A stretch of DNA of 64,000 nt from Anthonomus grandis grandis (Eukaryota > Arthropoda > Insecta > Coleoptera > Curculionidae), in assembly GCF_022605725.1 (NCBI RefSeq), contig NC_065550.1, positions 6,696,001 to 6,760,000 of the forward strand. Direction: 5' to 3'. Of this stretch, positions 1-10,744 are shown one piece after another (the stretch's first letter is position 1; every line of letters starts with the position of its first letter). The position numbers and the translations under genes are program-made. The notes beneath the pieces were generated by a model. It ran no database searches. It worked only from the letters and a program-made list of their open reading frames with translations, and had not been told where the DNA came from.

Positions 1-142
1 GCCCAGTGTCGGTGGTGCCGCCCTTTTTAGCCGTTGGCACTACTAACTGTCAAGTGTCAAAAATAAGGTGTCCGCATATACTTATAAATCCCTTTAGAGT
101 CTATATTTGTGTTCTGTGTCTATAAGTATAAGATTCAACGTC
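1..142. other. Left flank, no gene seen
   Basis: AT-rich sequence outside the left terminal repeat of the MULE-like element. I see no ORF, RNA gene or known repeat in it. It should be contiguous with the sequence from 10745 onward if the MULE-like element is removed. Confidence 0.4.
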
Positions 143-168
143 CGCCACTAAAAAGCACCCGATTCCCG
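143..168 (+). repeat. Left terminal inverted repeat of MULE-like element
   Basis: Reads cgccactaaaaagcacccga then ttcccg, and is the exact reverse complement of 10719-10744 over 26 bases. The errantivirus inserted 16 bases inside it. Confidence 0.7.
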
Positions 169-180
169 TCATCATTCGGC

Positions 181-184
181 TATC
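181..184. repeat. Target site duplication TATC, left
   Basis: TATC directly abuts the LTR at 185 and is repeated at 8373-8376. A 4-bp duplication is usual for gypsy-class insertion. Confidence 0.85.
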
Positions 185-765
185 AATTATATTTAAGGTT
201 CGAAACTAACTTGGACTTAGCCCCAAATAAATCACTCTAATACTTGATTTTTAGAAGTTTTATTATAACTTAAAGAGACAATCAAGAACAGCAGGCGACT
301 ATCGAGAATCTAAGACACTACATGTTATAATCATGAATCTTATATACTAAAAATGCTTGATAAACTACGGGAATAATTAGTTCTTAGCAGATTCATAAAA
401 AGATAAAATACGGTGTTTTACATACTCGGAAATTAAATATGATAATTAACGATAAAAATGTTAAGTTAGCTAAAATGTAGTTTGATAAAACACGGTAGAA
501 TTCTTAATAAGTTAAATGTCGTTAATTATCATTTACAAGATAAGAATCGGTATAAAAGATTATTTATGAAATGGACAATAGTTGCATTTAAACCCATTTT
601 TATCAGTAAATTACGTCGTTTACAATGGTATAATATTTACAAGATAAGAATCGGTATAAAAGATTATTTACGAAATTGATAATAGTTTCATTTAAACCCA
701 TCTTTTTCAGTCAGTTACATTACTTCCAGTGGCGTACCTGGGCATATTATGTACAGGATGTAACT
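185..765 (-). repeat. Errantivirus 3' LTR
   Basis: Matches 7792-8372 base for base except at two positions (near 617 and 710). On the - strand it starts AGTTAC after the polypurine tract. An internal imperfect direct repeat of about 80 bases, including aagataagaatcggtataaa, occurs twice about 108 bases apart (from about 535 and 643). An AATAAA-like signal lies on the - strand near 258-263. Confidence 0.95.
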
Positions 766-774
766 CCTCCCAAC
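766..774 (-). other. Polypurine tract
   Basis: The - strand reads gttgggagg immediately before the LTR start AGTTAC. Its position and composition fit the plus-strand primer for reverse transcription. Confidence 0.75.
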
Positions 775-805
775 TGAGATGGAACCTTAGGGTTGGAATG
801 GTTGG

Positions 806-2422
806 CTAAGGTGACCTCGGCTGATCATCAAGTTCGGCATCTTCTTGGTTTTTTCTCTGTCGGCGGATAAACCAAATTGGATATGGGTAGCATGTTCGAT
901 AGTACCATGTTACTACCAAAAGAATGAGGACTGAGACCACAAGATATATCACAATGTGGACCCAAAGGGGCGGTGTTCGAACAATCGAGTCCATAAGTTT
1001 CACCTCATGCTGTGATTTGATTTTAGCAGTTAGGTGATTGATTTCTTCCAAGTCCAGATTCGTTAGTTTCAATGTTTCGTAATGCTCTGGCAGAAGAGAA
1101 AGATCTAATTTGGATAGTCGAATTACTAGGGCTGGTGATATTTCTTCAGTTCCAGCAACAAACTTTTCATTGTTGATGATAACGTGACATTTGGTAGGAA
1201 TAGTAATCAAATAACTTCCAGGGTTTAACTCGTGACGTTCTTCAATGGAGCAATCTTCTATCACAAGGATCTTTGTAGGGGTGGTTAGAAGTACTGAATG
1301 TGGAGTCACTTGATTGGCTATGGCTTTCTTCAAGTGGATCGAGACAGTTGTACAGTTCTGAGGTTGGTTTCTTTGTATAATATCAACAATACAATCTTCA
1401 TCAGCTCGTAGTTTGTTTTTACAGTAGAAGGTGTTTTCGACTTCTTCACATGGCGTTTCTTGATATTGGTAAAATTCATTTCTCTCGTTTAGGACAAGGT
1501 AAGGTTTAGGTGGTATAATAATTTTATTATCAATAGGGATTGGATAAACAAAATATGTTTTAAAAGAGTTATCCATTAAAATAGGAAAGTGTATTAAAAA
1601 TATTATTTTATCATTTTTAAATACTAACTGAATTCCTAAAAATGAATAGTAGCTATAATGATTCTTAAATTGAGCAACTTGATTAGTAGAATAGATCGAC
1701 TTTGTTTGTAGGATTAAATAGTTTAGGTTTTGTAACGTTAAGAAAGTAGGATGAACTTTATTAAGGTTAGCAAATGTTATTGCATTCGTTATTTGATTTA
1801 ACTGAATATAAAAGGTCAACAATGAATTAATAAGCAAATCTAAGGTATTAATATCGTTAAGCTCGACTGAGAAGCTATTAATTATGTCGCCAATAATTTT
1901 CAAGTTTGACTTAATTTGAGAAAGAGAATGATTAGTTTTAATCATTATATCTTTTGCCATTGTTATTTCTTCATTTATGGAATCTTGCAATATATTATTA
2001 TTTTTATTAAGATGTTCAAGAATAGAGTTTATTCGTTCGCCATCATCAGCATCTAGTGTGCCAAATAACCATTTCGAAATTCTTCCTCCCAAGTTAAGTA
2101 ATCCACGTTTGGATCTTAATTTTGGATAAAGTATTTGTAAAGTATTATTTACATAAAGCAGTAATGTTTCAGCTTGTTTTATCAAATTAATAGTGTGATT
2201 GCCCATATTATTCTTTCTTGTAATGAAACCAAGATGATAGGCTAGATTGTCTCGAATTTCTAATAATTCCGAAAAATTCAAATAACTTACATATGTATGT
2301 TTGCTAAGTATTATTCTACTAGGTTGTAAACTAAGTGGTAAAATTGGATTAGATAATTCTTAAATTGAACCATTAGTGATTAGGATTAAGAATAAAGGAG
2401 AGAGAATGAGAAGTATTCTCAT
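806..2422 (-). pseudogene. env: Errantivirus env (baculovirus F-like fusion glycoprotein), one premature stop
   Basis: The envelope gene of the retroelement. The ATG at 2420-2422 follows directly after a splice-acceptor-like ttgtttcag, fitting translation from a spliced env mRNA. A short hydrophobic signal-peptide-like start is followed by an in-frame TAA at 2360-2362, after which the same frame stays open to 806. The open part has a furin-type site RSKR, then GLLNLGGRISKWLFGTLDAD, the hallmark of the fusion-peptide region of errantivirus and baculovirus F proteins. A hydrophobic membrane anchor lies near the C-terminus (about residues 445-465 of the open part) with a short charged tail. The early stop should prevent a normal secreted product unless it is read through. 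Confidence 0.88.
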
Positions 2423-2448
2423 CTGAAACAAATAAAGAAAAATAATTA

Positions 2449-5400
2449 TTATTTCTTGCGCCTCTTAATATTGTGTTTTGAATATTTGGAAGTATTTGTC
2501 TTTACTTTATTAGTAGTTTGTGCTATAGGGTCAATTCTTACATATCTTGGGGCTAATTTATCACGGGGTAATTCTTTGTGATAAATATTATCATCTACAG
2601 AAATGTTTATGGGTTCTACACGTTTAGAATTTATTTTTTCTAATTTTTTATTTTTCTTTTCTTGTATCTTTTCATTGATTTCTTTATACCTGTCTTTAAG
2701 GTTGTCTTTATGGGTTTGAACATATTTTGAAACTATATTTTTTTCTTCCACATCGAAAGGATCTTTTGCAGTGAAATGCCCTGATACGATTTCAAAGGGT
2801 GTGTATTCAGTAGCAGAGTGTATGGTATTATTATAATGAATTAAAGAATATTTTATGAGATTGTTGAGAGATTCTTTTGGGTTTTGTTGAGTTTTGATTC
2901 TTATTTGTTCTAATAAAGTGCTATGAAATCGTTCAATGTAACTATTTGAATTGGGGTTTTTAGGAGTAGTGTAATGAAGTTTAATTTTATGCAATTTACA
3001 GAAATCAGTAAAGTTGTTGTTATTAAATTCTATACCGTTATCACAAACTATAGTTTCTGGTAGTCCGTAATGAGATATAAATGTTAACAGCCCATCTAGA
3101 ACATTAACTGCATTTACTCCAGGGATGTTGTACACTTGTGCAAATTTGGAAAAAGAGTCAATTACAGTTAAAAATTTTTCTTTAGAAATAGACAGAGTAT
3201 CTATATGGATTCTTTCAAAAGGTTTGGAACCTATTGGTACTGGTTGAAATATAAATTGATTCGGATTTCTTTCATATTTGGACTTTTGGCAGATATTACA
3301 ATTGTTAATATAATTAGTTACATCTTTGACTAATGTTGGCCAGTAATAATTTCTTTTCAAAGAGTCTATAGTAGTTGTAATCCCGCGATGCCCTGTTTTA
3401 TAGATATGATGATAGTTTATTTTGTCTTGTTGTTCTGATCCCAGGACAACATCAGTTATTTTTGAGGAACATATCATGAGCTTAGAAGTAATTCTGCCTA
3501 TTTTTGCTTGAATGTTTTTGAGGAAATATCTCTCGTCTTCTTTATTTGGAAAATGCATATAATATGTGACGTCATTTTTTAAGTAAGCAATAAATTCTTC
3601 TAAGTCTTCTTCTAGAAAACGTTTCCTAATGTGAACAAAGTATCTGAAATTTTCAAATACTTTTTCTTTTATGAATCTTGGTACAGTTGAACTTTCTGAC
3701 ATTTTAATTATCATTTGTTGTTTGTGATAATTAAGAGGTTTGTCACAATAAGGGTAAGATAGTAAAGGTGGCTCATCAGCTGAATGTACAGTAGTCACAT
3801 TATTTTCAAAAAAGTCTTGTATTGATATGTCAATATCACCAGGTTCGTTGTATAAAGAGTTTGGATTTGCTATTGGATTAGTATAATTTGAATTTATGGG
3901 TTCTGCTGTATTTCTGTATAAACTATCTGCTACACTATTATCTTTTCCTTTTATGTAATCAATTTCATAGTCATATTCGGATAGTAATAGCCTCCATCTT
4001 ACAAGTTTCGAATTAGGTTCTTTAAGGCTTTCTAACCATTTCAAAGGTCTATGGTCAGTTCTTATCTGAAAATGCCTTCCAAAGAGGTACGGACGAAAAT
4101 ATTTTACTGACCATATTATAGCTAATAATTCTTTCTCGGTTACTGAGTAATTGATTTCATTGGGATTAAGAGTTCTACTGGCGTAACATACAGGTTTTCC
4201 ATTTTGACTAAGCACGCCTCCAATGGCATATTTGCTAGCATCAGTTGTTAATTTAAATACTTTTGAAAAATCGGGATGTATTAAAACTGGTTCATTGCAA
4301 AGGATTGCTTTACATGTCTCAAATGCTTGAATAAAGTCCCGAGTGTGTTCAACTTTCTTTCCTTTCTTCAAACATAGGGTCATTGGTTTTGTTATTTTTG
4401 ACAAATTATTAATAAATTTCCTATAAAAACCTACCATTCCTAGAAAACTTTTCACTTCCTTATGAGTTTTTGGCAACGGTATTTTTAAAATAGCATCAAT
4501 TTTTTTTGGGTTAGGTTTGATTTCTTCAGGGGTGATTATATGTCCTAAAAATTCAGTTTCCTTTTTTAAAAATTCGCATTTGTCAAGTTGTACCTTCAGA
4601 TTATATTCTTGTAGTTTTTTGAAGATTTCTTTTAGGTTTTTAATATGTCCGTCAAGAGTAGTTGAAAATATTATAATATCATCCATATATACCAAGCAAG
4701 TTCTATTAATGTATTGTTTAAGGATTTCGTTAATCATTCTCTGAAAAGTTGCGGGAGCATTCTTTAATCCGAAGGGCATCCTTAGAATCTCATAATGTCC
4801 TTGTTCAGTTGAGAATGCTGTCTTTTCTATGCTATCTTGGTGGATCTTTATTTGATGAAAACTACTTGCCAGCTCCAAGGTTGAAAAGTATTGACACTTG
4901 CCTAATTTGTCTAGTAATTCGTCAATGTTTGGAATAGGAAATCGATCTTGAACTGTTTTAGCATTAAGTTTCCGGTAATCAATTACTAACCTTCATTTAG
5001 GTGTCCCACTAGCATCTAGTTTTTTTGGTACAATCCAGATAGGACTTGACCAGGGACTAGTACTGTTTCGGATTATTCCATTCTCTAACATTTTTCCTAT
5101 CTGTTGATTTACTTCTTCTTTGTGAACTTGGGGAAGTCTGTATGATTTGGTATATAGAGGTTCTTCATCGGTAGTAATGATTTTATGACACGTTTGAGTA
5201 GTGGATGACAAGGGTTCATTGGGATTTTGAAATATTGACTTGAATTTTGTACACAATGTAACAACTTTATGTTTCTCTTCTTCATTTAAATGTTCAAGTC
5301 TTAATAGGGATCCTATTTCGGTTTCATTTGGACAAAAATAGTTTTTTTCTATTTCTGTTTGATAAAGGTCCCAATTATCTATGGGAAATACTTCTATCGG

Positions 5401-6009
5401 TTTATTGAGACTTACGTATGTGTCATCTATATTTACATTATGTATTTCAACCATAGCATGACCATTTTTAACATATGTAACTCCTTCTGGTATAAAGCAA
5501 TGTGAGTTTAATTTATTATAAGGTATGTAATATGTTCCATCTAAAGTGGCATTAGTTGGAAGTTTAATTTTTAAAATTTCATTTTCATTTAGGGTTATAT
5601 TAAAACAGTTATAATCACTAGGAGTACACTGATGTACTGGTAAAGTAATTTTGTCTTTAAATAAAATGTTTTGTTGTAAATTCCAGTTGAAACCCATATT
5701 TCGTAGATCACGAAAACTGATTAAACCATCGAAAAATGAATGGAAGTCAAAAAGGGTAAATATTATCTTTTGGCATGAATCAAATTCCTTGAAAGCTGGA
5801 ATATGAGCTTCATATTTAGATTCTTGTTGGCCACAAGCTGTTTTAATAATGTTAGGTTTGATAACAATGAACTCAGAAAAAAAAGTTTTTGCTAGATGAG
5901 AATTGAGAAGCGATATATGACTTCCAGAGTCAATAAGTAATTTAATTGGTTTTCCATAACCTAGAATTTTTATATAAGGTAATTTACGATTGTCTAAATC
6001 ATTGGTCAA
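2449..6009 (-). pseudogene. pol: Errantivirus pol (protease, RT, RNase H, integrase), one stop and altered RT active site
   Basis: One long frame of about 1186 codons, interrupted by a single TGA at 4993-4995. The order is aspartic protease (LIDSGSHISLL near residue 24), RT, RNase H (TDASKYAIGGVLS) and integrase. The integrase has an HHCC zinc region near GHRGITTTIDSL, then a complete D,D,E set (HIDTLS, VCDNGIEF, SYIERFHS). The stop falls just before RLVIDYRKLN at the start of the RT fingers. RT motif C is intact (YMDDIIIF), but motif A reads LELASSFHQI where the family has DLASGFHQI, so the catalytic aspartate is glutamate. The frame starts four bases inside gag in the -1 frame, consistent with ribosomal frameshifting. 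The 3' end lies 26 bases from the env ATG. Confidence 0.92.
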
Positions 6010-7406
6010 ATAAAATTCGTTACAGAGGCTTGTTCTGGAAAATTTTCATCATCTACAGGTTCTTGATCGGAATTGGGTAAATCATTAAGATCTGGGATTA
6101 AGTAGTCATCATGTTGTTCTACTGGATTTTCTTGAAGGAGGATATTTATATCTTCAATTGGATTCTGGTCAGTGTCTAATTCAGAAGGTAATTCAGAATT
6201 ATGAAGTTCTTCAAAACGGAATGTTGGTCTGGATTGAGGAACAAAATAATTGTTGGATCTTGGTTGTTGATAAGTAACAGGCTTATTCTGCTGCCATTGT
6301 GGTTTCGTAGCTATTGTAGAAATACCAGACATTGGGGTTGGTTTTTCAGTTATAACTTTATTCGTGGGTTTCCAAACATTTGTTTGGGGTTTTGGCTTTT
6401 CAAAAACTTGTTGGTTAGTGAAAAATCTTTGATTGGGTATTGGTCTTGGGTTTATATTAATAGGTTGACTCGGAAAATTCTGAAAATTTTGTAGGTCATA
6501 TCCAAAATTGGGGTTTGGAAATCTTGATGTTTGAGGGTATGTTTGATAAAAGTTTTGGGATGGAGTTTTATATTTAGGTGGAGGTAATGTATTTTGTGTT
6601 TGTCGTCTTTCGGTATTACTGACAAATGAAATAAAATTTTCTTGTTCTATAACATGTCGCATGGCTGTTTCAAGGTTTAAAGGATTTTTTAACCTAACTG
6701 CCGTTTGTATGTTAAGTGGTAAGTATTTTAAATATGTTATTAAAATTAGTTTTTCAATATTACTTATTTGTGCAACTTTTGCATCATTTGACAATGTTGC
6801 ATCATCATTTATACTAGAAAAAATAAGACTACGAGTGTATTGACAACGTACGCCAAAGTTATAAGGATTTTCCTTAGAATAAGGTTTTAAGTTATGCAAT
6901 TCATGCAACAAACAAGTAAACGATCTTTGATCACTAAAGGATAACCTTAAAACTTCTTTCACCTTATTCCAAGTATCTGATTCTAAGCGACTACTAATTA
7001 AAGTTAGAGCTTTGCCTTTTAATTTGCCTATTATTCCTCTAAAAATTAATTTTTTTACTGTTTCGCTTTCTGTTGCAAAAGTAATTAAAGTTTCATCAAA
7101 AGCAGCTAAAAAGTTATGAAGTTCGCAAGGATCACCACTATAGTTAGGAATTATGTCTAAAAATAATCTTATTTGCTGGTAATTCTCACTCATGTTGTTT
7201 TTCAAATGTATATTAGCAAGCTGATCTGAAATGTTGTCTAAATTGGGAGATGGAAATTCAAAATATGTATTTTGATAATCTAACGGAGATTCTTTAGATG
7301 AAGAATTATTAGAAGTATCACTAGAACTAGAATTATTACCGAGATTTTTTATTTGTTCTCGAAATTCATTATTTAATTTCTGAGCTTCTCTTAAATCATG
7401 AAACAT
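6006..7406 (-). CDS. gag: Errantivirus gag polyprotein
   Basis: An intact 466-codon frame from ATG at 7404-7406. The central part (about residues 80-260) has the alpha-helical look of a gypsy-class capsid, including LDIIPNYSGDPCELHNFLAA and LFRGIIGKLKGKALTLI-like stretches. The C-terminal third is rich in Q, N, P and F with repeated NPNF/PNQRF motifs. No CCHC zinc knuckle is visible, which is not unusual for errantiviruses. The stop overlaps the start of pol in the -1 frame. It should form the intracellular particle core. It is the only main ORF of the element without a lesion. Confidence 0.85.
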   Translation of the reverse strand: MFHDLREAQKLNNEFREQIKNLGNNSSSSDTSNNSSSKESPLDYQNTYFEFPSPNLDNISDQLANIHLKNNMSENYQQIRLFLDIIPNYSGDPCELHNFLAAFDETLITFATESETVKKLIFRGIIGKLKGKALTLISSRLESDTWNKVKEVLRLSFSDQRSFTCLLHELHNLKPYSKENPYNFGVRCQYTRSLIFSSINDDATLSNDAKVAQISNIEKLILITYLKYLPLNIQTAVRLKNPLNLETAMRHVIEQENFISFVSNTERRQTQNTLPPPKYKTPSQNFYQTYPQTSRFPNPNFGYDLQNFQNFPSQPININPRPIPNQRFFTNQQVFEKPKPQTNVWKPTNKVITEKPTPMSGISTIATKPQWQQNKPVTYQQPRSNNYFVPQSRPTFRFEELHNSELPSELDTDQNPIEDINILLQENPVEQHDDYLIPDLNDLPNSDQEPVDDENFPEQASVTNFI

Positions 7407-7791
7407 TTATAAATCTGAACACATTTATAAAAATATAAATATCAACAAAAATATATTTTGCATAAATTCTTGGGAAAATAAAAACAAGGATAAATTGGAT
7501 CTCCTAACAGAGAGAAATAAAATCCACACAATATAAGAAAAATAAATTCAAAAATTCTTACCATGTACTTAAAGTCTAAAACCAACCAAGGGATATCCGT
7601 TCCGTTGATGGTTTGCTGTCCACTAAGGCCCGTTGATGAGATTGGGAATATCAGTTCCACACACCACCAAAATTGATTTAGGAAGTCCCGTCAAGGATTT
7701 AAAAATCACCAGAGTCTGTAGGAACACTATCCGCGAAAAACGGCACTATGTTTCTTTTTCTTCTGTACAGGACTATCCTACCGACTGCGCC
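7407..7791 (-). other. Errantivirus 5' leader
   Basis: 385 bases between the primer-binding site and the gag ATG. Short ORFs here look accidental. The leader probably holds the donor for the env splice and packaging sequence, but I cannot point to either with confidence. Confidence 0.4.
7774..7791 (-). other. Primer-binding site, tRNA-Ser type
   Basis: The - strand reads ggcgcagtcggtaggata directly after the LTR end ..AATT, so the last LTR base completes the TGG that pairs with the tRNA CCA. This is the tRNA-Ser primer arrangement known from 17.6 and 297. Confidence 0.8.
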
Positions 7792-8372
7792 AATTATATT
7801 TAAGGTTCGAAACTAACTTGGACTTAGCCCCAAATAAATCACTCTAATACTTGATTTTTAGAAGTTTTATTATAACTTAAAGAGACAATCAAGAACAGCA
7901 GGCGACTATCGAGAATCTAAGACACTACATGTTATAATCATGAATCTTATATACTAAAAATGCTTGATAAACTACGGGAATAATTAGTTCTTAGCAGATT
8001 CATAAAAAGATAAAATACGGTGTTTTACATACTCGGAAATTAAATATGATAATTAACGATAAAAATGTTAAGTTAGCTAAAATGTAGTTTGATAAAACAC
8101 GGTAGAATTCTTAATAAGTTAAATGTCGTTAATTATCATTTACAAGATAAGAATCGGTATAAAAGATTATTTATGAAATGGACAATAGTTGCATTTAAAC
8201 CCATTTTTATCAGTAAATTACGTCATTTACAATGGTATAATATTTACAAGATAAGAATCGGTATAAAAGATTATTTACGAAATTGATAATAGTTTCATTT
8301 AAACCCATCTTTTTCAGTCAGTTACAATACTTCCAGTGGCGTACCTGGGCATATTATGTACAGGATGTAACT
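7792..8372 (-). repeat. Errantivirus 5' LTR
   Basis: Second 581-bp LTR copy, which would carry the promoter for the - strand genomic transcript. It is followed (toward lower coordinates) directly by the primer-binding site. It contains the same internal 80-base direct repeat as the other LTR. Confidence 0.95.
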
Positions 8373-8376
8373 TATC
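8373..8376. repeat. Target site duplication TATC, right
   Basis: Partner of 181-184. Removing the element and one TATC gives a continuous MULE-like sequence. Confidence 0.85.
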
Positions 8377-9639
8377 TCCGACTGTCCCATTCGGATATTT
8401 AAATATGTGAATGGCGGGCAACCAACAAAAGAGCAATGTTTGCTGCTAGAAGCAACGGTTTCTGGCAATAAGAATAATTAATGTAAATAATAATTAATGG
8501 AATAATAATTGAATTAAAATAAAAAAAAGCGTTTCTGGAGTAATAATAATTATTGATTCTTTAAATAAATTAAATATAAATAAAGGATGCAAACAAGAAA
8601 ATTGAATTATTAATCTTATACATAATACCCTAATATAAGTATCAAAAAAATGCAGTTTGGTTGAACGATCCAATGGAATGGAAATTGAATTATTTTTTTT
8701 TTAATAAATATTTTGAAAAATTTCTTTGGGCGGACATGGATTTATTGTATTTTGGATATTATTTAAAATTACTATAGTTTATTTTTGAGGTTTGAAAAAT
8801 TTATTTTTCTACTACCTTATAAGAAAATTTTTAATTTTATTTCCCTGCATAATTGAATTTTTTTATTTGACTATATCTTGCTTATTATTTTTTATGTAAT
8901 TAATGTTTACATTAAATTGTGCTTATTAATAAGAATGAAAGTAGAAAATTATGCACTGTAGGAGCAGTGTCATTTCCCCACTGTGGATGCTTTTGCTGGA
9001 TCAAACTTCACCCACTTAAGGAAATTATGCACTTTGCCCCCTTTCGTTATACAAATAACTATTATTTTTTTAAGTTCTCTATATGTGGACATATCAAAAG
9101 GAAAAGCCCAACTTAAACAATAGGGTATTGTATATTTAGAAAAAATAAATAAATGGAAAACATAATTTATAAAATATTGTAGTATCGTACTTTAATTTTA
9201 ATCTTAAATATATAAATGTTATTAATCTTTTTGAAATAAGTACCTATTTTTTTAAATAACTTTTATACCTAGGGAGAGAGGTAATTTTGGTAAGTGAAAA
9301 CACAACGGATTTAATTAGTTATACTGTTATATAAATGTATCATATATTAACAATTTTTATTTTATAAATGCTGCAAAGACATGTATATGACTGATTTGAA
9401 AAGAAACTTAATTATTTTATGCTAAAATACTAATTTACAATTCGCAGTTTCGATTAATACTCATAAGAAGAAACTGCAAGAAACTTAAAATATTTACTTC
9501 AAATATTTGCCTAAAACTTACATAAAAAATTATAATACACATATACATACATATATAGTTAAACCTATAAAAATATACCTACTATTATATAAAAAAAAAT
9601 ACTGATAAATAGAAAAAATATACATTTAATTATTTTTAT
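8377..9639. other. AT-rich interior of the MULE-like element, no gene seen
   Basis: Very AT-rich with frequent stops on both strands; no recognisable domain. It lies between the errantivirus and the 3' end of the zinc-finger ORF remnant. This is where the catalytic part of a MULE transposase would be missing. Confidence 0.35.
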
Positions 9640-10471
9640 TTACTGCTCCTTCTTCTTCTTTGATGGAAAATAAACTTGTTTGTCCATTTTTCGTTTACTT
9701 GTATTTGTCTTATTTATCTGTTCCATCATTGATGTCAGTTGTCTCATGCACCTAGACATTTACAGGTATATGTTAATATATTTTATATAATTTTATAAAA
9801 AGATAACTTACTTATCATAAGTTTCATCATTTAAAGATCTTAAAAAGTTTGATACACTTTCAATTTCTCTTGTTGATTGCTTGTTCAATCGTTGTACTGC
9901 TACTTGTTGATTTTTAGTTGTCTTTTCATTAACAAATGTTTCAATTTCTAGACTATGGCTAGCTTCAATATTATTGAAAGAACATTGCCCGAGGAGTTCA
10001 CCTAAAACAGAATCGCTTCCCTTCCTTTGCTCACATACCATAATGAACAATTGAAATTGCTACAAATTACCTCTAAAATCACTTCGATTGCAACAATATA
10101 CTTTTTTAATCTTGTCTTCAATTTTCCTTGTGTGAACAAGTGCATAGTTTGTGCTTATTTTATGCTCTCTTAACCATTCCTCAAATGTTTCTTCGCTGGA
10201 AAAATGGAAAGTTGACGACTCTATTTTGATATCATGACTTAACCTGTAAATGAGCTTCAAGTCTTTAATAAGTCTCACAAGAATACTTAGTCTCTTTGCA
10301 TAAGGGACAAGAAATGTGTGACTTTGGGTTATCTGGGAGCTGCTGCTTATGAATAACTTTAATATGTTTGTTCAATGCTGAAATGGAAGAAAACATTTTA
10401 CTGCATAAGTGGCACAAATTTTTGTTGATAGTTTGGTCCTGATTCTGATAGTTTTGAGTAGGGCCGTCCAT
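9640..10471 (-). pseudogene. C2H2 zinc-finger / MULE N-terminal-like gene remnant, spliced
   Basis: Three frames read as one gene. From 10471 there is a C2H2 finger (CHLCSKMFSSISALNKHIKV, then IH) and a second half-finger CPLCKE. A shift into the next frame gives FSSEETFEEWLREHKIS and KVYCCNRSDFRG, which resembles the N-terminal W..Y..CNRSG region of MULE transposase-like and calcium-responsive-factor-like insect proteins. A third block ends at a good donor (9812, AA|gtaagt) that joins in frame to a last exon 9751-9640 behind a tctag acceptor and ends in a lysine-rich basic tail. The frame change near 10270 suggests decay or an unseen short intron. Function is unproven. Confidence 0.45.
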
Positions 10472-10718
10472 TTTTACAGCTAAAATCGCTGAATTGGAAT
10501 TGATACAGCTTTTCAGGTATTATTTTAAAACACTATAAGCAACAATATGGTCAATATTTCACAAAGAAACAAATTCAGTATAATCGCAATAATTGATCAA
10601 ATTAGTTGGAGCTTTTTTACGTAAGTAAACAACTAACAAACGCGGGAACATTCGTGTCGTTATTCTTGTCATTCACGTCAAACGACCGAATTTTTCTTCG
10701 AACATACACGATCACCGC
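10472..10718. other. 5' side of the MULE-like ORF, inside right inverted repeat
   Basis: No ORF seen. It could contain the promoter of the - strand zinc-finger ORF. Confidence 0.3.
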
Positions 10719-10744
10719 CGGGAATCGGGTGCTTTTTAGTGGCG
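10719..10744 (-). repeat. Right terminal inverted repeat of MULE-like element
   Basis: Perfect 26-base inverted match to 143-168. It is followed by tctaacgtc, which resembles ttcaacgtc left of the other arm (a probable 9-bp target duplication with two changes). Confidence 0.7.

Larger units (their letters stand above)
185..8372 (-). mobile_element. Errantivirus (gypsy class LTR retrotransposon with env), young copy
   Basis: A complete 8188-bp LTR element on the - strand. It has two 581-bp LTRs differing at two positions, a 4-bp target duplication TATC (181-184 and 8373-8376), a primer-binding site complementary to a tRNA-Ser 3' end, and a polypurine tract. The gene order is gag, pol, env. 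The LTRs begin AGTTAC and end AATT on the coding strand, as in insect gypsy/17.6/297-type elements. Gag is open, but pol and env each carry one in-frame stop, and the RT catalytic motif A is altered, so this copy looks non-autonomous despite its recent insertion. Confidence 0.93.
143..10744. mobile_element. Internally deleted MULE-like DNA transposon carrying a nested errantivirus
   Basis: A perfect 26-bp inverted repeat bounds this segment, at 143-168 and 10719-10744. The flanks carry an imperfect 9-bp direct repeat, ttcaacgtc on the left and tctaacgtc on the right. Without the errantivirus (185-8372 plus one TATC duplication) the element is only about 2.4 kb. Inside it, on the - strand, is a C2H2 finger plus a short domain of the kind found at the N-terminus of MULE transposase-like insect proteins, but no MULE catalytic domain. 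The 8-9 bp duplication and the N-terminal zinc finger fit the Mutator superfamily; that assignment is inference. The element is most likely non-autonomous and older than the retrovirus in it. Confidence 0.5.

Noticed and set aside
482..679. 65-codon ORF in both LTRs (also 8089-8286)
   Set aside because: Lies antisense within the LTR and arises from its internal direct repeat; no evidence that it is translated.
4517..4937. + strand ORFs opposite the errantivirus pol
   Set aside because: Antisense shadows of the RT coding region with no domain.
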